Source of the DNA: Rallus limicola
Taxonomy: Eukaryota; Chordata; Aves; Gruiformes; Rallidae
DNA length: 64,000 bases
Assembly: GCA_022605955.1 (NCBI GenBank)
Contig: JAKCOZ010000014.1
Span: 17,676,001-17,740,000 of the forward strand
Direction: 5' to 3'
The notes beneath the pieces are model-generated. The model did no database searches and was not told where the DNA came from. It saw only the letters and a list, made by a program, of their open reading frames with translations. Each line of letters begins with the position of its first letter. Within the stretch, counting starts at the first letter, position 1. Below are positions 41,457-54,463 of this stretch, piece after piece. The translations under genes and the position numbers were made by a program.

Positions 41457-41912
41457 ATGCCCTTGCCGAGGCGCCGGTCGTCCTTCTTGGGACAGCAGCC
41501 TTCTTCCTCCACGGCAGAGAGCTCGGGGCCACCCGGCCGCCGGGTGAGCGTCGGGGGTGGAGGGAGCCTGTCGAGACCTCCCGGCGTCTATGTGGGCACC
41601 GTCCCCACCGGCGGCGTGAGCAGCTTGGGCACCCGAGTGTCCCGCAGAGCCCTGGGCATCAGCAGCGTCTTCCTCCAGGGTCTGCGCAGCTCCTCTGCCG
41701 CCGTGCCCCTGACCACTGGGCTGGAGAAGGGCAGGGGTCTCTCCTATGAAAGCCTGAACGGCTGCTTGGTGGAGTACATCGAGAAGGTGCGAGCTCTCGA
41801 GCAGGTCAACCAGGAACTAGAGGAGCACATCAGAGTCTACCTGGACAAGAAAGCAGCCAGCGTGGGCAGCTGGGGAGCACTGCGGGAGAACTGGGAGGCG
41901 ATTTACCATCAG
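41457..41912 (+). CDS. BFSP2: BFSP2 (phakinin/CP49) exon 1: head and coil 1A
   Basis: The exon encodes residues 1-152. Residues 1 to about 96 form a Ser/Arg/Gly-rich head starting MPLPRRRSSFLGQQ and including PPGVYVGTVPTGG and RRALGISSVFLQGLRSS, all typical of phakinin. Coil 1A follows as LNGCLVEYIEKVRALEQVN (residues 100-118). The start is fixed by an in-frame TGA at 41292 and by A at -3; an open frame upstream from 41358 begins with GTG only. The usual LNDR of the rod start is LNGC, with Cys in place of Arg. BFSP2 co-assembles with filensin (BFSP1) into the beaded filaments of lens fibre cells. The donor is CAG followed by GTGAGC, phase 0. The human protein has a longer N-terminus before its MPLQRRR. 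Confidence 0.96.
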
Positions 41913-44900
41913 GTGAGCACCAGAGCGCTGTCAGCATCGGGGGAGGAGGAGGGGAGCTTCACGAGTCATTAGCAACCCCAAGCAGCAAGGGTTGATGCTG
42001 ATGATGGATGCCATGCCGTCTGATTTCAAGGCGCTGTGCCCTAGACAGAGGGCTTTAAATCTATCTTCATGATAATTAGCATTATCATTTCACAGTGTGC
42101 TGTGGGAAATGCCTGTTAAGCAGGAGAATTGCCTCAAGCATCCTGCGCATGTGGGCGATTGAAATGCACCCCAAGGCGCGATAATCTGGGCTGATTAAAA
42201 TGGGTGGGTTTTTTTTCTTAATATTTTTTCCTAGCTGTGGTTATTGCAATGAGCATCAAAATTATTAAAAGAAAACTGCTAGGACTGAATTAGTTTATCC
42301 CTCAACATAATATCATTACAAGCACGAATTTTTTTTTTGTTAATTAGCGATTCAGATTTGTACTTTATTCCCTTGTTTGCTTAACCACATTTTCAAAAGC
42401 TCTATTTATTTAAAAATAATAATTACATGGCTACAAATGAGTGACTCCTTTCCTCCCCCTTGTCACCACCCCACCATCCCTTGGTCCTACCTTCTCTGTA
42501 CCATGCAAGCTGCAGGTTTTCCAGGAAAGTGCTTATTGCAGGGGGTTGTGAAATCATGTTTGTACTGACTTCATGGATAAGAAACAGTTCCTTTTGCTGA
42601 CCAATAAGACCAGTAAGGCTTTGCAGGTTGATGTCCCACTTGCAGCAAACATGGGGCTCTGTCCCACAAGGTCTCAGTGCACCTTGTGAGTACCAGATTC
42701 TTGACTCCCACCCAGCGGGAGTGGACAAGACCCCCAAGAGCTGGAGCCCGGCATCATGCACATCTCTTCCCAGCAGCGCTTGTGCACGCACAGAATATGC
42801 CACCGGTGGGTCTTCAGAAAGCCTGAAAAACAGCTTCAAGTTCCCTGGGACACTTTGTTTTATCTTGGACTGGCCAGAGTTCTACTGTGGCATGGGAAAG
42901 AGGGTGCCTTTTGACAGTGTGCTGCATTTTTAAGGCAGGTCTTCACACAGAATGCTACAAATGTTGTCCAATCCCTGAACACAACAGCATGAGCTGTGGC
43001 ACAAGGATGGTGTCAGCAGAAATGGCCAGTTAAGCACCCATTTTTGAAGTTGTTCTCTTTACATTGGTAAACAGCATTGCTGCCGCTTATCCTGAAAGGT
43101 TCCTGAAGTACCTGGCTGCTGAAGGCAAGGGATGCTCTGAATCCAGGGTGCTTACAAAAAGCCATACCCTCAAACCAAACCTATCATCTCACTGTGGGAC
43201 TGTGAGGTAGCTGGGCACTTTGCAGCGACCGTCCCTTGTTCCCCAGATGAGTGTGTCCCATTTTTCAGTTGTAGACGTCACCTGTAAAACCTACCAGGGC
43301 TTATGGTTGTGACCAAAAAAGTAGAACCCTAAGTACTTCAAGGAGGGAACGTTTGTTTTTTCCCCATGTGAAACCCCAACATTATGGTGCAGGTGAACCT
43401 ACACATCTAAGGATTTTTTCACCCAAATTGCTTTACTTTTAACCTATCTTTGTACTGCCATCCTGCCACCTTGCCTCTACCTCCCTTTCTTATGAGTAAA
43501 TAAGAGCAGCTCATAAGGAAGTCTAGCTTGAATATCAAGCTCTTCCAATATCAAATAAAGCTCTGTAGCAACAGCATTTGCAAGTCTCATAGAAAATAAG
43601 AGCAAAAGATTAACATCATCCTTATCTCTTTATCCATTAACACACATTAGGGAATACACAAAGTTTTCCAAATTACTTCATGTAATAAAAGAGGCACCTC
43701 TTGGTGCATTTAGACTTTCTCTGATGTAGCCCAAGCTGTTAAGTACGATTCTGACTAATAGGTTTCTTCACCTTTTTTTCTATTAAGTATCTAACCAATA
43801 ATGGAAGTAGGACCTCATCCAGCCCAAACACTAATTAGCTTACTTATCCTAGGGCTAATTGGCAGAAGTATCCCAGCATCAATACCTAAAGGGTCACACA
43901 TGTTAACACCAAAACCAGCTGCTGCAGAAATGGCCACAGTCATGTGAAGCCAGTACCTTCCTGCCAGGGCATGTCCCAGTAGGAGGAGTAAAAGGTGTCC
44001 AGGAGCCAGGTGCAACAGAAATGAGAGATACCTGGCAAATAAATGCCTAGATGTCATTTTTGTAAATATATTTAGATTTTTTTTTGGTGTAGATGTCCAC
44101 ATTTGCCTTAATGCAACATATCCTCCTGCAAAATCTGAGGATTCATTCTGATTCCTGGCCAGTACTGTGTGTTCAACTGGGATGGATGCCCGGCAGCCGT
44201 AAAACTCCTCAGTGCCATTCGTGTTAGGCAGCTGAGAAAGTTTTGGGGTAGAAATACACAACAGGAGGTGAGGGGGTGGAGTTGTTCTAGACAGGAGCAC
44301 CTTCCTCTTGCACTGCTAGTGGGCAGACAAGGATATGGCCACGTAGGACTCTCCTGGTCCCAACATCAGAAGTGTGATGGGCTTAACTCTCCAGTAGAAG
44401 AGACCACAGGGGACCAAGGTCTCATTTCCCTCCTGCCTTTCCTGGGATGTGCTCCAGCATCCCAAATTTCAGGATTTCAGGTAGTTGTCCTCCCAGCAGA
44501 ACAATAGCATTTCTCCCAAACTCAGAGCTTGGGGCAAAAATGTGGCAACAAGTGACTCAGAGGGTCCAATTGGAGGGTCCAGGAGGGGAAAAAAACCCAT
44601 TCATGTTTCATTTCAGTCGTCAGAGCTATTGCTGCAGCAGGGGATCACGGATGGGGGCTGAATGAGGGGAAGCCACTATCCAGCTCACAGCGTTAATTAT
44701 CCACTCAGGGAGCAGGTGGAGACACACTAATTGGGACAGGCACAAAGTGGGAGGATTTTTTGCAAGAAACGAGGGAAATGAGAAAACCTTGCAGAGAGGA
44801 ATTTATGTGACAGAAATACAAATTCATCGAATTTTACCCCAGGCATACTCCTTTTTCCAGGCTTCATCCTGGTCTTCTTGTGGAAAATTCTCTCTCCACG

Positions 44901-47900
44901 CAAACGTGTGTCTCCTGCAGAACAGGAGGTTGGTTGTAATGGCAAATCTCTCCCATGCAGTGAGGCAGCACCTGGGAAAAACGGATGCTTGAAATAATCT
45001 CAGTGAGTTTGTGGGGAAGAGAGAGCCGCTCAGCCTCCGTGACTGTTCAATTACAGCTGCATGGGAGACACAGACATGTATTTTGTCTCCGAGATGGCAC
45101 GTAGCGCAGATTCGGATCACAGGAGCAAACACAGAGGCAGAACAAGGAATCAAGGTCCTGGACCAATTTTATCACTGCCATGACTCCTGCACGTGATGGG
45201 GAGCGTTTTGAGAGATCACTGGGATACTTTTATTTGCTCCTGCCCTTATTGCCAGCATTTACTCATTGTTAATATTAAGCCTGGGGAATATATAGGACTG
45301 ACAGCCTGAGGACTTGCTGCACTGGGACTTGCACACAGTAATTTATTTGCTGCGGGGCAAGGAGAGCAGCTGAGTATTATCTGCAGCACAGTCCAGCACA
45401 ACCTCAGTGTCTGTAAACCAGTGGAACGGTGTTCTGCCACTGATCTAAGGGCACAACAAAGTCCCCCAAAATGGCACAGAGCTCAGTCAAACACCATGTA
45501 GAGGATGGCAATGTATTTGGTTTAGTTATATTTGCTCAGCCACCTCCAGCAGCATATCCTTGCACTATTTTCTCACGCAGCTGTGAGGTGGAGGGGTGAG
45601 GTTCTGTTGTGGTGCTTCAGCAACTTCACAGCTTTTATGGATTGTTTCTTTAGGAGGTGTCTCCTGCTTTGAGAACCAGCCATTTTTTTGGATGCAGTGC
45701 TGTTTACTTATTAAATATTAGATGTATAAATTAAGTCGTGTTTTCTTGGATGTGGCAGGAATCAGCAAAGGACTCGCCAGTCTTCTCAGCCTCTCCCTGG
45801 GTACTACCTTTCCCAAGGCGATCAACAAACACCACTCGTGCTGTCTTTGGCTCTGAGAAGGGGTTTGACATGGAAAATGTGACTGAAAGCATTACCAGTT
45901 CACTGCTTGGCACCTGAGCAGCAGGCACAGGGTTGCATCATTTTAGCATGATTTAGCTGTGAATTACAATGTGTGGGAGGGAATGGGCTGATACAGAATC
46001 ATAGAATCATCAGGGTTGGAAAAGATATCTGATCATCAAGTCCAACCATCAGCTCTTCACCACCATAACCAATAAACCATCTCTCAAAGTGTCTCGTCTA
46101 CCCATTTTCTAAAAACTCCAAGGACAGCAACTCCACCACCTCCCTGGGCAGCCTGTTCCAATGCTTCACCACTCTTTTAATGAAGAGATTTTTCCTAATA
46201 TCCAAGCTGGCACAACTTGAACCCATTCCCTTTTGTCCTATAACCGTTTCTTTCTGTGCAATAGATGAGCATCTTCTGATCTTTCCCTACAGAGGCATCA
46301 TTTCCTTTAACTCAAGTAAACTTAAAAGCCGGATAATTTCCCATTACATGAATAATTAAACCATGAGATTCATTATCACAGGCCACACCTAAGGCCACAA
46401 ATTCAGCAGCATTCAGAAAGGGATTAGACATTTGTAAGAACAGCAAAAGTATCCAAAGCTATTGATAATGCATAGCCCAGGATGTGAAAGGCATAGTAAA
46501 TCTTGCAATTCCAAACTTGGTCAGAACTCTATTAAAATTCAAAAGTTGCCAGCCGCCAAGATGAAGTTCTCCCCACCAGTGTCTGCACCACATCCCTTTT
46601 TATCAAGGCTGGAATCTGCCAAACCCTCCTTGAAGCAGCTGGTTTTCTTTGTTGCCAATCATAACCCAGAAAGCGGGCCTGTACGTCAATGCAGATTTTT
46701 ATAAGATTTTTTTGCTAAAAATTAAAACTGTGTTTTCGTGCCCATAAAATCACAGAAAAATTTTTTAAAAAAATGTTGATGCTTTATAGCTGTTTCATAC
46801 TACAAATATTCAGCGTTAATTCCAGAGCTACAAAAAAACCCATCCTAAAAAGGTGTGTGAGCGTGACACAGGCGAGTGTTGAAAGACAATGCGTGACTTA
46901 AAGGAGCTATTATTAGTAATAATATTTGCATTTTGATAACACTTCCCATCTTGGCTGTATAAATGTCACATGAGCATCAGTGAATTAAGCCTCCTAGAAA
47001 CCCTGAGCAGCAGGACGGTGTTGTCCTCTGCTTTACAAGTGGAGGAGGCAATATCCAAGTCCTTGCAGCACCGCGAGACTTCTTACTTCTTATGGAGGCA
47101 AAGAAGGCTGTTTCCTAAACTGCTGCATCATCCTTTTTAGTTCGTGTGTCAGCGAAGTGGCTGTGAATCTGTCTCACCAATGCTGCATGCTTGCATCCAG
47201 CTGTTGATTACATTGGGAGAATTAAACCAAACAAAAGACTTCCACTAGATGGAAGTCTCACATCTCTCCTTCCTAAGCCTAGAAAAGGGCTTTCACGGCT
47301 CACACAAACCAGGGAGATTTTCTTAGGAAACCTGGTTTCTACATAGAAGCTACCATGTAATTAATTATCCTGCAGGTTCACTGCTGGATTTAAAGCATGC
47401 ACGGCTCATTTCCAGGAGGATGAAAGGCTCCTGCCCGCTGACTCCCACTACAACGCTCATCCCTGAAGCAATCCAGACATAAGAGAGATTTGTAACATTT
47501 TTACTTGCATAGCATGGGCCAGGTTTGTGTCCAGTTTTGGAAAGCTTTGGAATTTCTTACCAAAGATTTGGCTTTAGCTGTCGGCCAGTGAATTTGGGCG
47601 CCAGGTATTAACCAAGGCCTGCTGTACAGTACCAGGGCTCCGGTAGAGATGTCCACTTGTGGTAAGAAGCCATCTCAAATGCTTCAATAAAGCCACAAGA
47701 TTTCTACTCAAAAACACTTTTAAACCCAGTTTTGTTCTGCATAGTGGCAGAAATCCAGGCAATGGAAAATCCCCAGCTGCTCCCTGCTTTGACTTTCGAT
47801 GCAGCCTAAAAGCCACTTTATACAGAATTCAGCCTGTTAAACATAGCCTTTAACACACTTCTGAATAGCACTGTGCAACTCACAGCATTTAATGTTACTT

Positions 47901-50388
47901 TTGCTCATGGGATGTTCCCAATTCCCTCAAAGACAGTCATTTTCATCAGACTCTAGGTCAGCCATTGTAACCATAGGATCTCATTGCCAAAGCAATGACA
48001 GGGCTTCTTGTGACAGGGCAGAGCAAATCGTGGGACAATGCTTCTGCTCCCTGATTTGAGTAAGGAAAAAATAAAAATCAAGACTTCTCTGACAATCCAT
48101 AGAGTTATGAGTTGGCACAAAGACAAAATAATTTCTGCAGGCAAAATGAAAGAGGAAAAAAAATAACAAGAAAACAACCAAAAATTCACAGCTTGTATCA
48201 AAGAACTGCCCCCATGCTGCTGCCCTGTGAAAAGTAAAGGTCATTTTTCTGTCTTTCAAGAGAAACTCAGGTCTCTTGGTGTAAAGGAACCCAAGAATGG
48301 CAGAGGAGCATGGTCCCAAAATCGTGGCTCTGCCCAGCCACTCTGAAATGCTGAAGGGACAAACTGGGGGCTGGGAAGTTATGCAAAGTGGTGTTGCCAA
48401 AAAGCAGAGATAATGAAAAAAGGGGGGGGAAGGTGAAGATGACCCAGTTCCATGTGCAAGAGAGTACATAAGGTCTTCTGTACTCATGTGCTGCGTGGTG
48501 GGGCTGGCAGGTGTGCTGTCAGATACCATCCCTTTGACATCCCCTGCAGCTTGTGTAACATCTCTGGCTCCTGCGTGCTAGCTGCACTCTCATATTTTCT
48601 CATGCCTAAACTCGGGCTTTTTTGTTCAGTGGCAGCATTCACAGGACTTCTCTCCTCTGTCTAGATGTTATTTTTGTGAAATGTGTTGGAACTGCATGTC
48701 CCCAAGATGGCTTATCCCTCTATCCTATCAGTTGGTATTGGCCAAGAAATCTCAGAGTTATTAAAGAAAAATTGGCTGCTTGTGCAATGGCATGAGTTCT
48801 GCTTCCTTTGGAAGCTGAGCTGAGCAGGAGCTGGCAGGGACAGAGCTCCAGCCCCAGGCTTCCAGCCACCTTTCTTTTCTGTTTCTAAGAGCAGGTGAGA
48901 AGTATGCAAAGCATTTTTTTAACTCTCATGCTTCCTCAGATTTAAAAGATGTAGCGTGCTTTTAACTTCATGATCCGTTTTTGACTTCTCAATGTGGAGA
49001 ATAAGTTATTCTTCCAGATCTCTCCTTACCAGATACCTTCACATATTTCATATTTGTTTGTGTAAGCATTTGTAAGACATTTGGAGCAGTAAGCCACTTT
49101 TTGCGAGAGTGAATGTTAATTACTGTGTAGAAATGCTTCAGCCTTGCATGTCCAACTCCACCCTGTCACCAAGCAGCAGGCCAAAGAGCAGGTGGCACCA
49201 TATTAAGGCAATGATGCAACTTGCAGTACTTGAGATAACTTGCCTGGACATAGGTTTGATGTCTCCACACTGCATGGCCTCTTTCACCTCAGAGGAGTAG
49301 AGTGCTTCAGCAGATTTGCAATCTAATTCAGTTGCAGACTTAATAGTCTAAAGAAAGATTTCTGCTTCAAGAGCTCTCCTGGCCTACTTTAAAAAGCTAT
49401 TCGTATTCATGTGTTGGTTTAGTTTCAATTGCAAATGTCCATAGGTGTCCCCTGAAAAAGTCCAGAGCTGTTCAGTTTAGCTCCTCCAGAGCAACACGAT
49501 GGACTGTGGGATTGCTGGAGCCCTGTGACATTTATTTGCAGAGATGATAACTCTAATCCTGGTACCAAATCCAGCACATCTTTGGTCACTTCCATAGTTC
49601 AGTGCACATGTGACTCCAGGGCAGGCAGTGGTCGGGGTTTTTTTAACCTTTTGACCATTTTATATAACCTTCTTGAGTCACAAGCTGCTATGTCACAAGC
49701 CTTTCAAGTTTGTTTACCCCTCAAGTGCCTCCTGGGCATTAAAGATACCCCCCAGCGCCATAGCAGCGATACCACAGTCTTATTTGCACAACCTTTCCAA
49801 AGCATTTCACATTCAGTGTAATAATCCTTGAAGACTGGCGGCTTTTCAGGTCTCATATCCATCACAAGAGCTTGCAGGATCCCAGCAGAGAAGAAAAACG
49901 ATGCTCTGGGAGCTTAGGACAGCTCGCAGGTGGGATGAGCAATGAGTATTCCTTGGCTCAATGAAGACGACAACCATGAAGAGGACTGCCAATACAGGAA
50001 GTAGAATAGGAACCACATAAGTGCTACTTAAACCCTACCTAGAAAATATAAGTGGGACTTAATTGATGAATGTACCTTGCACACAGTAACGAACATTGCC
50101 CCTCACGGCCAGCTGATGATCAGGATAAGTGTGTTTCCACACGACGATGAATGTTTAGGAGCAGTGAACAGTTGGATGACATATTACAGCCTTTTTGCAG
50201 GGGGAAAATAGAAGAGGGAATTTGTATGTACAATATTAATTGATTACATGGAATGAGTCCCTTGAACAGCCCTAGGCTAAAGGATTGTTTTCAGAATCAA
50301 AGCTATACTTCTGCTTAAGATACATAGAGCATGTAGCTAGTATGACGAAGCCCTTCACAGCTTGAGGTCTATTGTCTCTTTCTTCTAG
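41913..50388 (+). other. BFSP2: BFSP2 intron 1
   Basis: The 8.5-kb intron starts GTGAGC and ends TCTTTCTTCTAG. It contains a CR1 fragment at 45994-46245. A 161-codon frame at 43815-44300 and a 182-codon frame at 47981-48529, both on the minus strand, show no recognisable domain. No other gene was recognised. Confidence 0.85.
45994..46245 (-). mobile_element. CR1 LINE 3' fragment, minus orientation
   Basis: Acagaatcatagaatcatc begins the element at its 3' end. It is followed by gttggaaaagatatctgatc, an aagtccaacc block, the CR1 phrase ctccctgggcagcctgttcc and gcacaacttgaacccattcc. The wording differs from the 31868 and 60084 copies, so this is a different and probably older subfamily. Confidence 0.88.
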
Positions 50389-50471
50389 GTGGGTGAAGCA
50401 GTCCTTGAAAATGCTCGTCTTATGCTGCACACCGAGAACATTCAAGCCTGTGCTGAAGATTTTAAAGACAG
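50389..50471 (+). CDS. BFSP2: BFSP2 exon 2: start of coil 1B
   Basis: The 83-base exon encodes VGEAVLENARLMLHTENIQ and then ACAEDFKD plus two bases of the next Arg codon (residues 153-180). The size equals exon 2 of type I keratin genes. The acceptor follows CTCTTTCTTCTAG, and the donor is CAG followed by GTAGGC. The residues form the beginning of coil 1B. Identity with mammalian phakinin is high. Confidence 0.95.
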
Positions 50472-51938
50472 GTAGGCTTGTGGTGGCACCTATCTGGCCA
50501 TTTTCTTTGAAACTTTGCCTTGGCAAAGGAGCAGGGAGTAACGCTTGGTGAGTAAATGGGCTCGTTCTTTTAAGGTGAGTATTCAACCACCTGACTCAGG
50601 ATGGATTTCCTAACAGCAAAATAATTATGATGCTAGCACTATTTTGGAAGATTCTGAAGATTTATAGTAACAAATATGTGCACTAGCAGAATTACTTTGT
50701 CTATTCTTTGCTATAGAGACGTTGATCTCTCACTGAGATTCGTTACCATATTCATTCAAACTTGGATTGACACTTGATAAAGGCCAACTTCCAGGTGATT
50801 TTTAGTTTTTGTTTTCAGTACCACACAAGTGGGTTTGGAAGTAGCAATCATTCTGCTGCAGCAGTTGAAAAGCAAAAACTAGACCACTATAAATGTCAGT
50901 GTGGAAATTCCGGATAAGAAAACAGAAATGGGCTGCACTGATTTCCCTTGTCTTTACTGAGGGAAATGAATAGTAAAAGAAGATTTTAAGTACTGGCAAA
51001 CTACTTTTTTAATGTGCTTCTGTTTGCAAAGCCTACAATGTGCAATGAGTGTGTGCAGCTCTTTAAATTTTACAAAGGAGGTGTGATCCTTCGAGCTTTT
51101 ACTCACACTGGACTTATTCATTAACAAATAGCTTCTTTTTTCAAGATCTGACACAAAAACAGTATTACAAACGAATTTATTTTTATTTCCTATAATTTTT
51201 TATCATTCCTTAAGCTTCCCTCTGTGGTATTCTTTCATTTAATTGTATCAAAAAGTGTGTTAATCCTGTTCTTAGGTTTACCTTTTATTCCAGAAAAGCA
51301 CAACTCTGAGATACCCGTTTTCTGGTCTTACATCTAGCAAGCTACACTCATATAGCTGGCAAACCAGCCACTCACACTTCCTCTTAATTTTGATACTACT
51401 GGGGTTTCATTTTATGGATGGACTGGGACCCTGGAACATAGACCAGACTTTCCCTCAGTGTGTCTGTTAGTAAAAGCACTGCTCGATGCATGCCTGCTTT
51501 CGATAACTGTGGCTCTGAAAAGTCTGCATGAAGATGACTGAGCAGTTATTCTCATTTTGCAGCTAAGCAAACGGAGAAAAAGCCACCCATAGTCATATGG
51601 CATATAAACAGCAGACCTAGCAAAAGACCATGTGGTTCTCTGTGCTTGTTCAGGAATCCGATCAGGCTGATCACCACCACAGCGCACACCGCTAACTAGG
51701 CCTGTTTTATTACACTCTGAGTTAATGACAGGGTACTTCAGGCAGTAAAACCCAAGTATAGCGAGATGAGGTGAGAGCAAAGCGTATCTTCTCTGTTTCT
51801 TTGCATCTCTCTGGGACACATGAGCTAATTAGCACAATGGTGTCATTAAAAAAAAAAAAAAAAAAAAAAAGAAAAAGCTATTTTTTCTTGCCAAGCTGTG
51901 CTGTATTAAGGTTTGGGGTTGTTTTTTTTTCTCCACAG
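50472..51938 (+). other. BFSP2: BFSP2 intron 2
   Basis: The 1.5-kb intron is AT-rich. It has a poly(A) run of about 24 bases near 51848-51871 that could mark an old retroposed tail. A pseudo-exon-like acceptor at 50818 is followed by 21 open codons and then a stop. No gene was recognised. Confidence 0.8.
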
Positions 51939-52095
51939 GTATGAAAATGAGCAGCCATTCAGAAAAGCAGTGGAAGATGAAATTAATTCCCTATATAAAG
52001 TGATTGATGATGCTAATTTAACTAAAATGGATCTGGAGAGTCAGATAGAGAGCATGAAAGAAGAACTAACTTTGCTGTCAAAGAATCATGAAGAA
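51939..52095 (+). CDS. BFSP2: BFSP2 exon 3: coil 1B
   Basis: The 157-base exon starts with the G that completes the split Arg codon. It then reads [19 protein letters not shown], continues through [19 protein letters not shown] and ends HEE (residues 181-232). This is the most conserved part of the phakinin rod. The heptad pattern of the coiled coil is clear, and the size matches exon 3 of type I keratin genes. The acceptor has T9 followed by CTCCACAG, and the donor is GAA followed by GTAAGT. Confidence 0.96.
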
Positions 52096-54463
52096 GTAAG
52101 TCGAGACTCGGGACACTGCAAAGCCAATGTGTGCCTCTTTCATCTGGTTGGTATCATTCATCTAGTGCAAAGCAAGCACTAAAAAGCTCCACTTACCATG
52201 TCTGCGTGGGGGAGATTGTCCTCAAAACTGCTTCTAATTCTCTCTTTGCTGTTAACTTAGAGCACTAACCTCTGAGGCATGATCAAATTGCTTACATTTA
52301 AGGTTTTACTCTTTCTCATCTGATAAATATGACATGGAAAAGATGTCATCAGTTCTTGCTAGACATCACATGGGGTTGCACAGTCCACATACGTGGACAC
52401 CTCTGAATGATGACTGGTTTAGAGAGACGCAAAGAGAAAACGCCTGTGCAGGGAACAAGCTCTGGTTCTGCTGCTCTAGCACTGAGCATTGACTGGGCTC
52501 CTCTGAAAGACTCCTACTTGGCTTAGCAAGCTGCTCAGTTCCCAAAACTGAGCCTCTCCTGAGCATGGCACCACCGAAGCAAGTCACAGGGGCAGGCAGC
52601 TGGAAGGGAAGCCCATTATCACCCAATTTTTCACTAGTTTCCCACTTACTGCATTCACCAGCACTATTTGCACCAAGGTGGTTTGCTCCTTTTGGCAGGG
52701 GTCTCAGGATCAGACCCAAATTGGTGCCTTTACTGGGGGCTCAAATACAGAGCTACTGCTGATCCCACAATAGGGATGGCAAGCAATTGTGATGATGCTT
52801 CAAAAGTAAAAGAGAGAGCTCGAACCAAGATGTCTCTCAGAAGCAAGGCATTACCCTACCTCGCAGGTTATTCCTCCAGCCATAGGATTTCTGCAACACT
52901 GGCAGGAACAGGGAGACCTGGGTTGACAAGATGAGATTGCTTCATCCCCTCCCTACTCTCACGAGTCTAATCCCAAGGCTGGCATTTTGCAGAAGTTAAC
53001 CAGTGGCTCCAGCCCCACTGCATGGCACAAGAAAGGCAGAAGTCGTTTTAGATAAAAGGGAAAACAGACAACAGATAGAAATACATGCTATCCTCTTTAG
53101 ACTTCTGTCTATCACAATGATTGCTGTGAAACCAGCATATATATGGCATAACAAGAAGAACAGCTTTCCAACAGCTCCTGTCACTCTGCACTCAACCAGC
53201 AAGGAGCCCTTGCGAAGTGGAAGGATGCTCCTGTCTTTAGCTGTTGGGTGTGTCTGAGCATCCTCAGAACCACCCCAGCACAGACCTGGTTTTCCCACAG
53301 CAGTGGCACCAGTGGAAGCTGCACAAGAGAATCACAGAATCATAGAATGGTCTGGGTTGGAAGGGACCCCAAGGGTCATAGAGTTCCCACCCCCTACCAC
53401 AGGCAGGGACACCAACCTCCAGTCATGATCTAGGTAAGGTTGCCCAGGGCCCCATCCAACCTGGCTTTGAACACCTTCAGGGATGTCACAAAATAAAGAC
53501 TGGAAGCAGCTATTGCAATTACTCCAGCTGAGCTCTGGCACAATAAAGTCCCGATGAGTTTCCTGAACTAATTCAAACCTTTCTTTCCTTCAGTGCTCAC
53601 ACTAGGAAGTCCATGTCAGGTCCTTCTGATGCTTTTGTGGGCACATTTTGAGGTTTTCCTTCTTGCAGGTTCACAATTCACATATATTTGCCCGTCCTTT
53701 TTTTCCCAGTACTGTCACTGTCAGGAGCCACTGCCTGAAAACAAAATTCCCAGGTGCTTTCACATCACTTTTTGCTTATGCCAATAGCATGCATAAATAG
53801 ATTGATGTAAAAGGACTGCAGTGCCAGGCAGTTCAGATGTATGTGCAAATCTCATCTATTCTTATGTTCCTGACCACAGCCTGCAACTGATGTGCTAGCT
53901 TTAAGCAGGGAACCCTAGACACACTTACTCTCTCCTGCTGACGTATTGCACTTGTTTGCAAAGGAAGAACAGAATGCTGTCAGAGAGCAGGAGAGTGCTC
54001 TAACATGCACATGCATAAAAGCACACATGTGGCTCACACAAGCTGCAAGTGCTCCTGCTGTTTTGTACAAGTTGCATCTCCCAGTAGATGCATGTCTATG
54101 TTACTGCATAGTGTGATACATTTGGTCTCTGGGTGTGCAGTGTGTGTGTATGGCTGGCTCTGATTGCTAAAGAAACCTGCCACTGCGAGAGGGCTGCTCC
54201 AGGCAGTGCCCTGGTGCAGGGCTTCAGTCTCCTTCCACTAAGGGGAATGCCAGCAAGATGCCCCAGGCAGGAGCAAGGCAAATCCATATCTGAAATAAAA
54301 ACCCTCTGGTGCACTAAATCACTCATTTAGAGACACTTTTTGGGGACCAAATTTAATTATTTTCTCTGTTTGTGGAACAAAAAGAGCTCTTCCTTGAACC
54401 TCTCCAAAGCTATCATTCAATTATCCAGTTTACCTTCTTTTATGTCTGTTATTTTTGTTCAAG
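52096..54463 (+). other. BFSP2: BFSP2 intron 3
   Basis: The 2.4-kb intron starts GTAAGT and ends TTTTTGTTCAAG. It contains one CR1 fragment at 53330-53487. No other feature was recognised. Confidence 0.85.
53330..53487 (-). mobile_element. CR1 LINE 3' fragment, minus orientation
   Basis: Atcacagaatcatagaatgg is followed by gttggaagggaccccaaggg, by catccaacctggctttgaac and by accttcagggatg. About 160 bases of the CR1 3' end remain. Confidence 0.9.

Noticed and set aside
41113..41532. Minus-strand frames of 100-180 codons over the BFSP2 promoter and exon 1
   Set aside because: They arise from GC-rich sequence opposite the real exon, with no recognisable domain or splice context.
43815..44300. 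161-codon minus-strand frame with a hydrophobic stretch (HLLLLLLGHALAGRYWLHM)
   Set aside because: It looks membrane-like for a short stretch only. No family was recognised, and it lies inside a BFSP2 intron without promoter or splice support.
47981..48529. 182-codon minus-strand frame in BFSP2 intron 1
   Set aside because: Its composition is irregular, with a Phe-rich segment from an A-rich strand. No domain or transcript signal was seen.
49850..49929. Exon-like segment in BFSP2 intron 1 (TTTTCAG acceptor, CGCAG before GTGGGA)
   Set aside because: The frame reads like a helical peptide, but its 80-base length would break the phase between exons 1 and 2.
50819..50881. Pseudo-exon after a strong acceptor in BFSP2 intron 2
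   Set aside because: In the required phase it runs 21 codons to a TAG with no donor before the stop.
51848..51871. Poly(A) run as the tail of a processed pseudogene
   Set aside because: The sequence before it shows no gene-like match, and no target-site duplication was evident.
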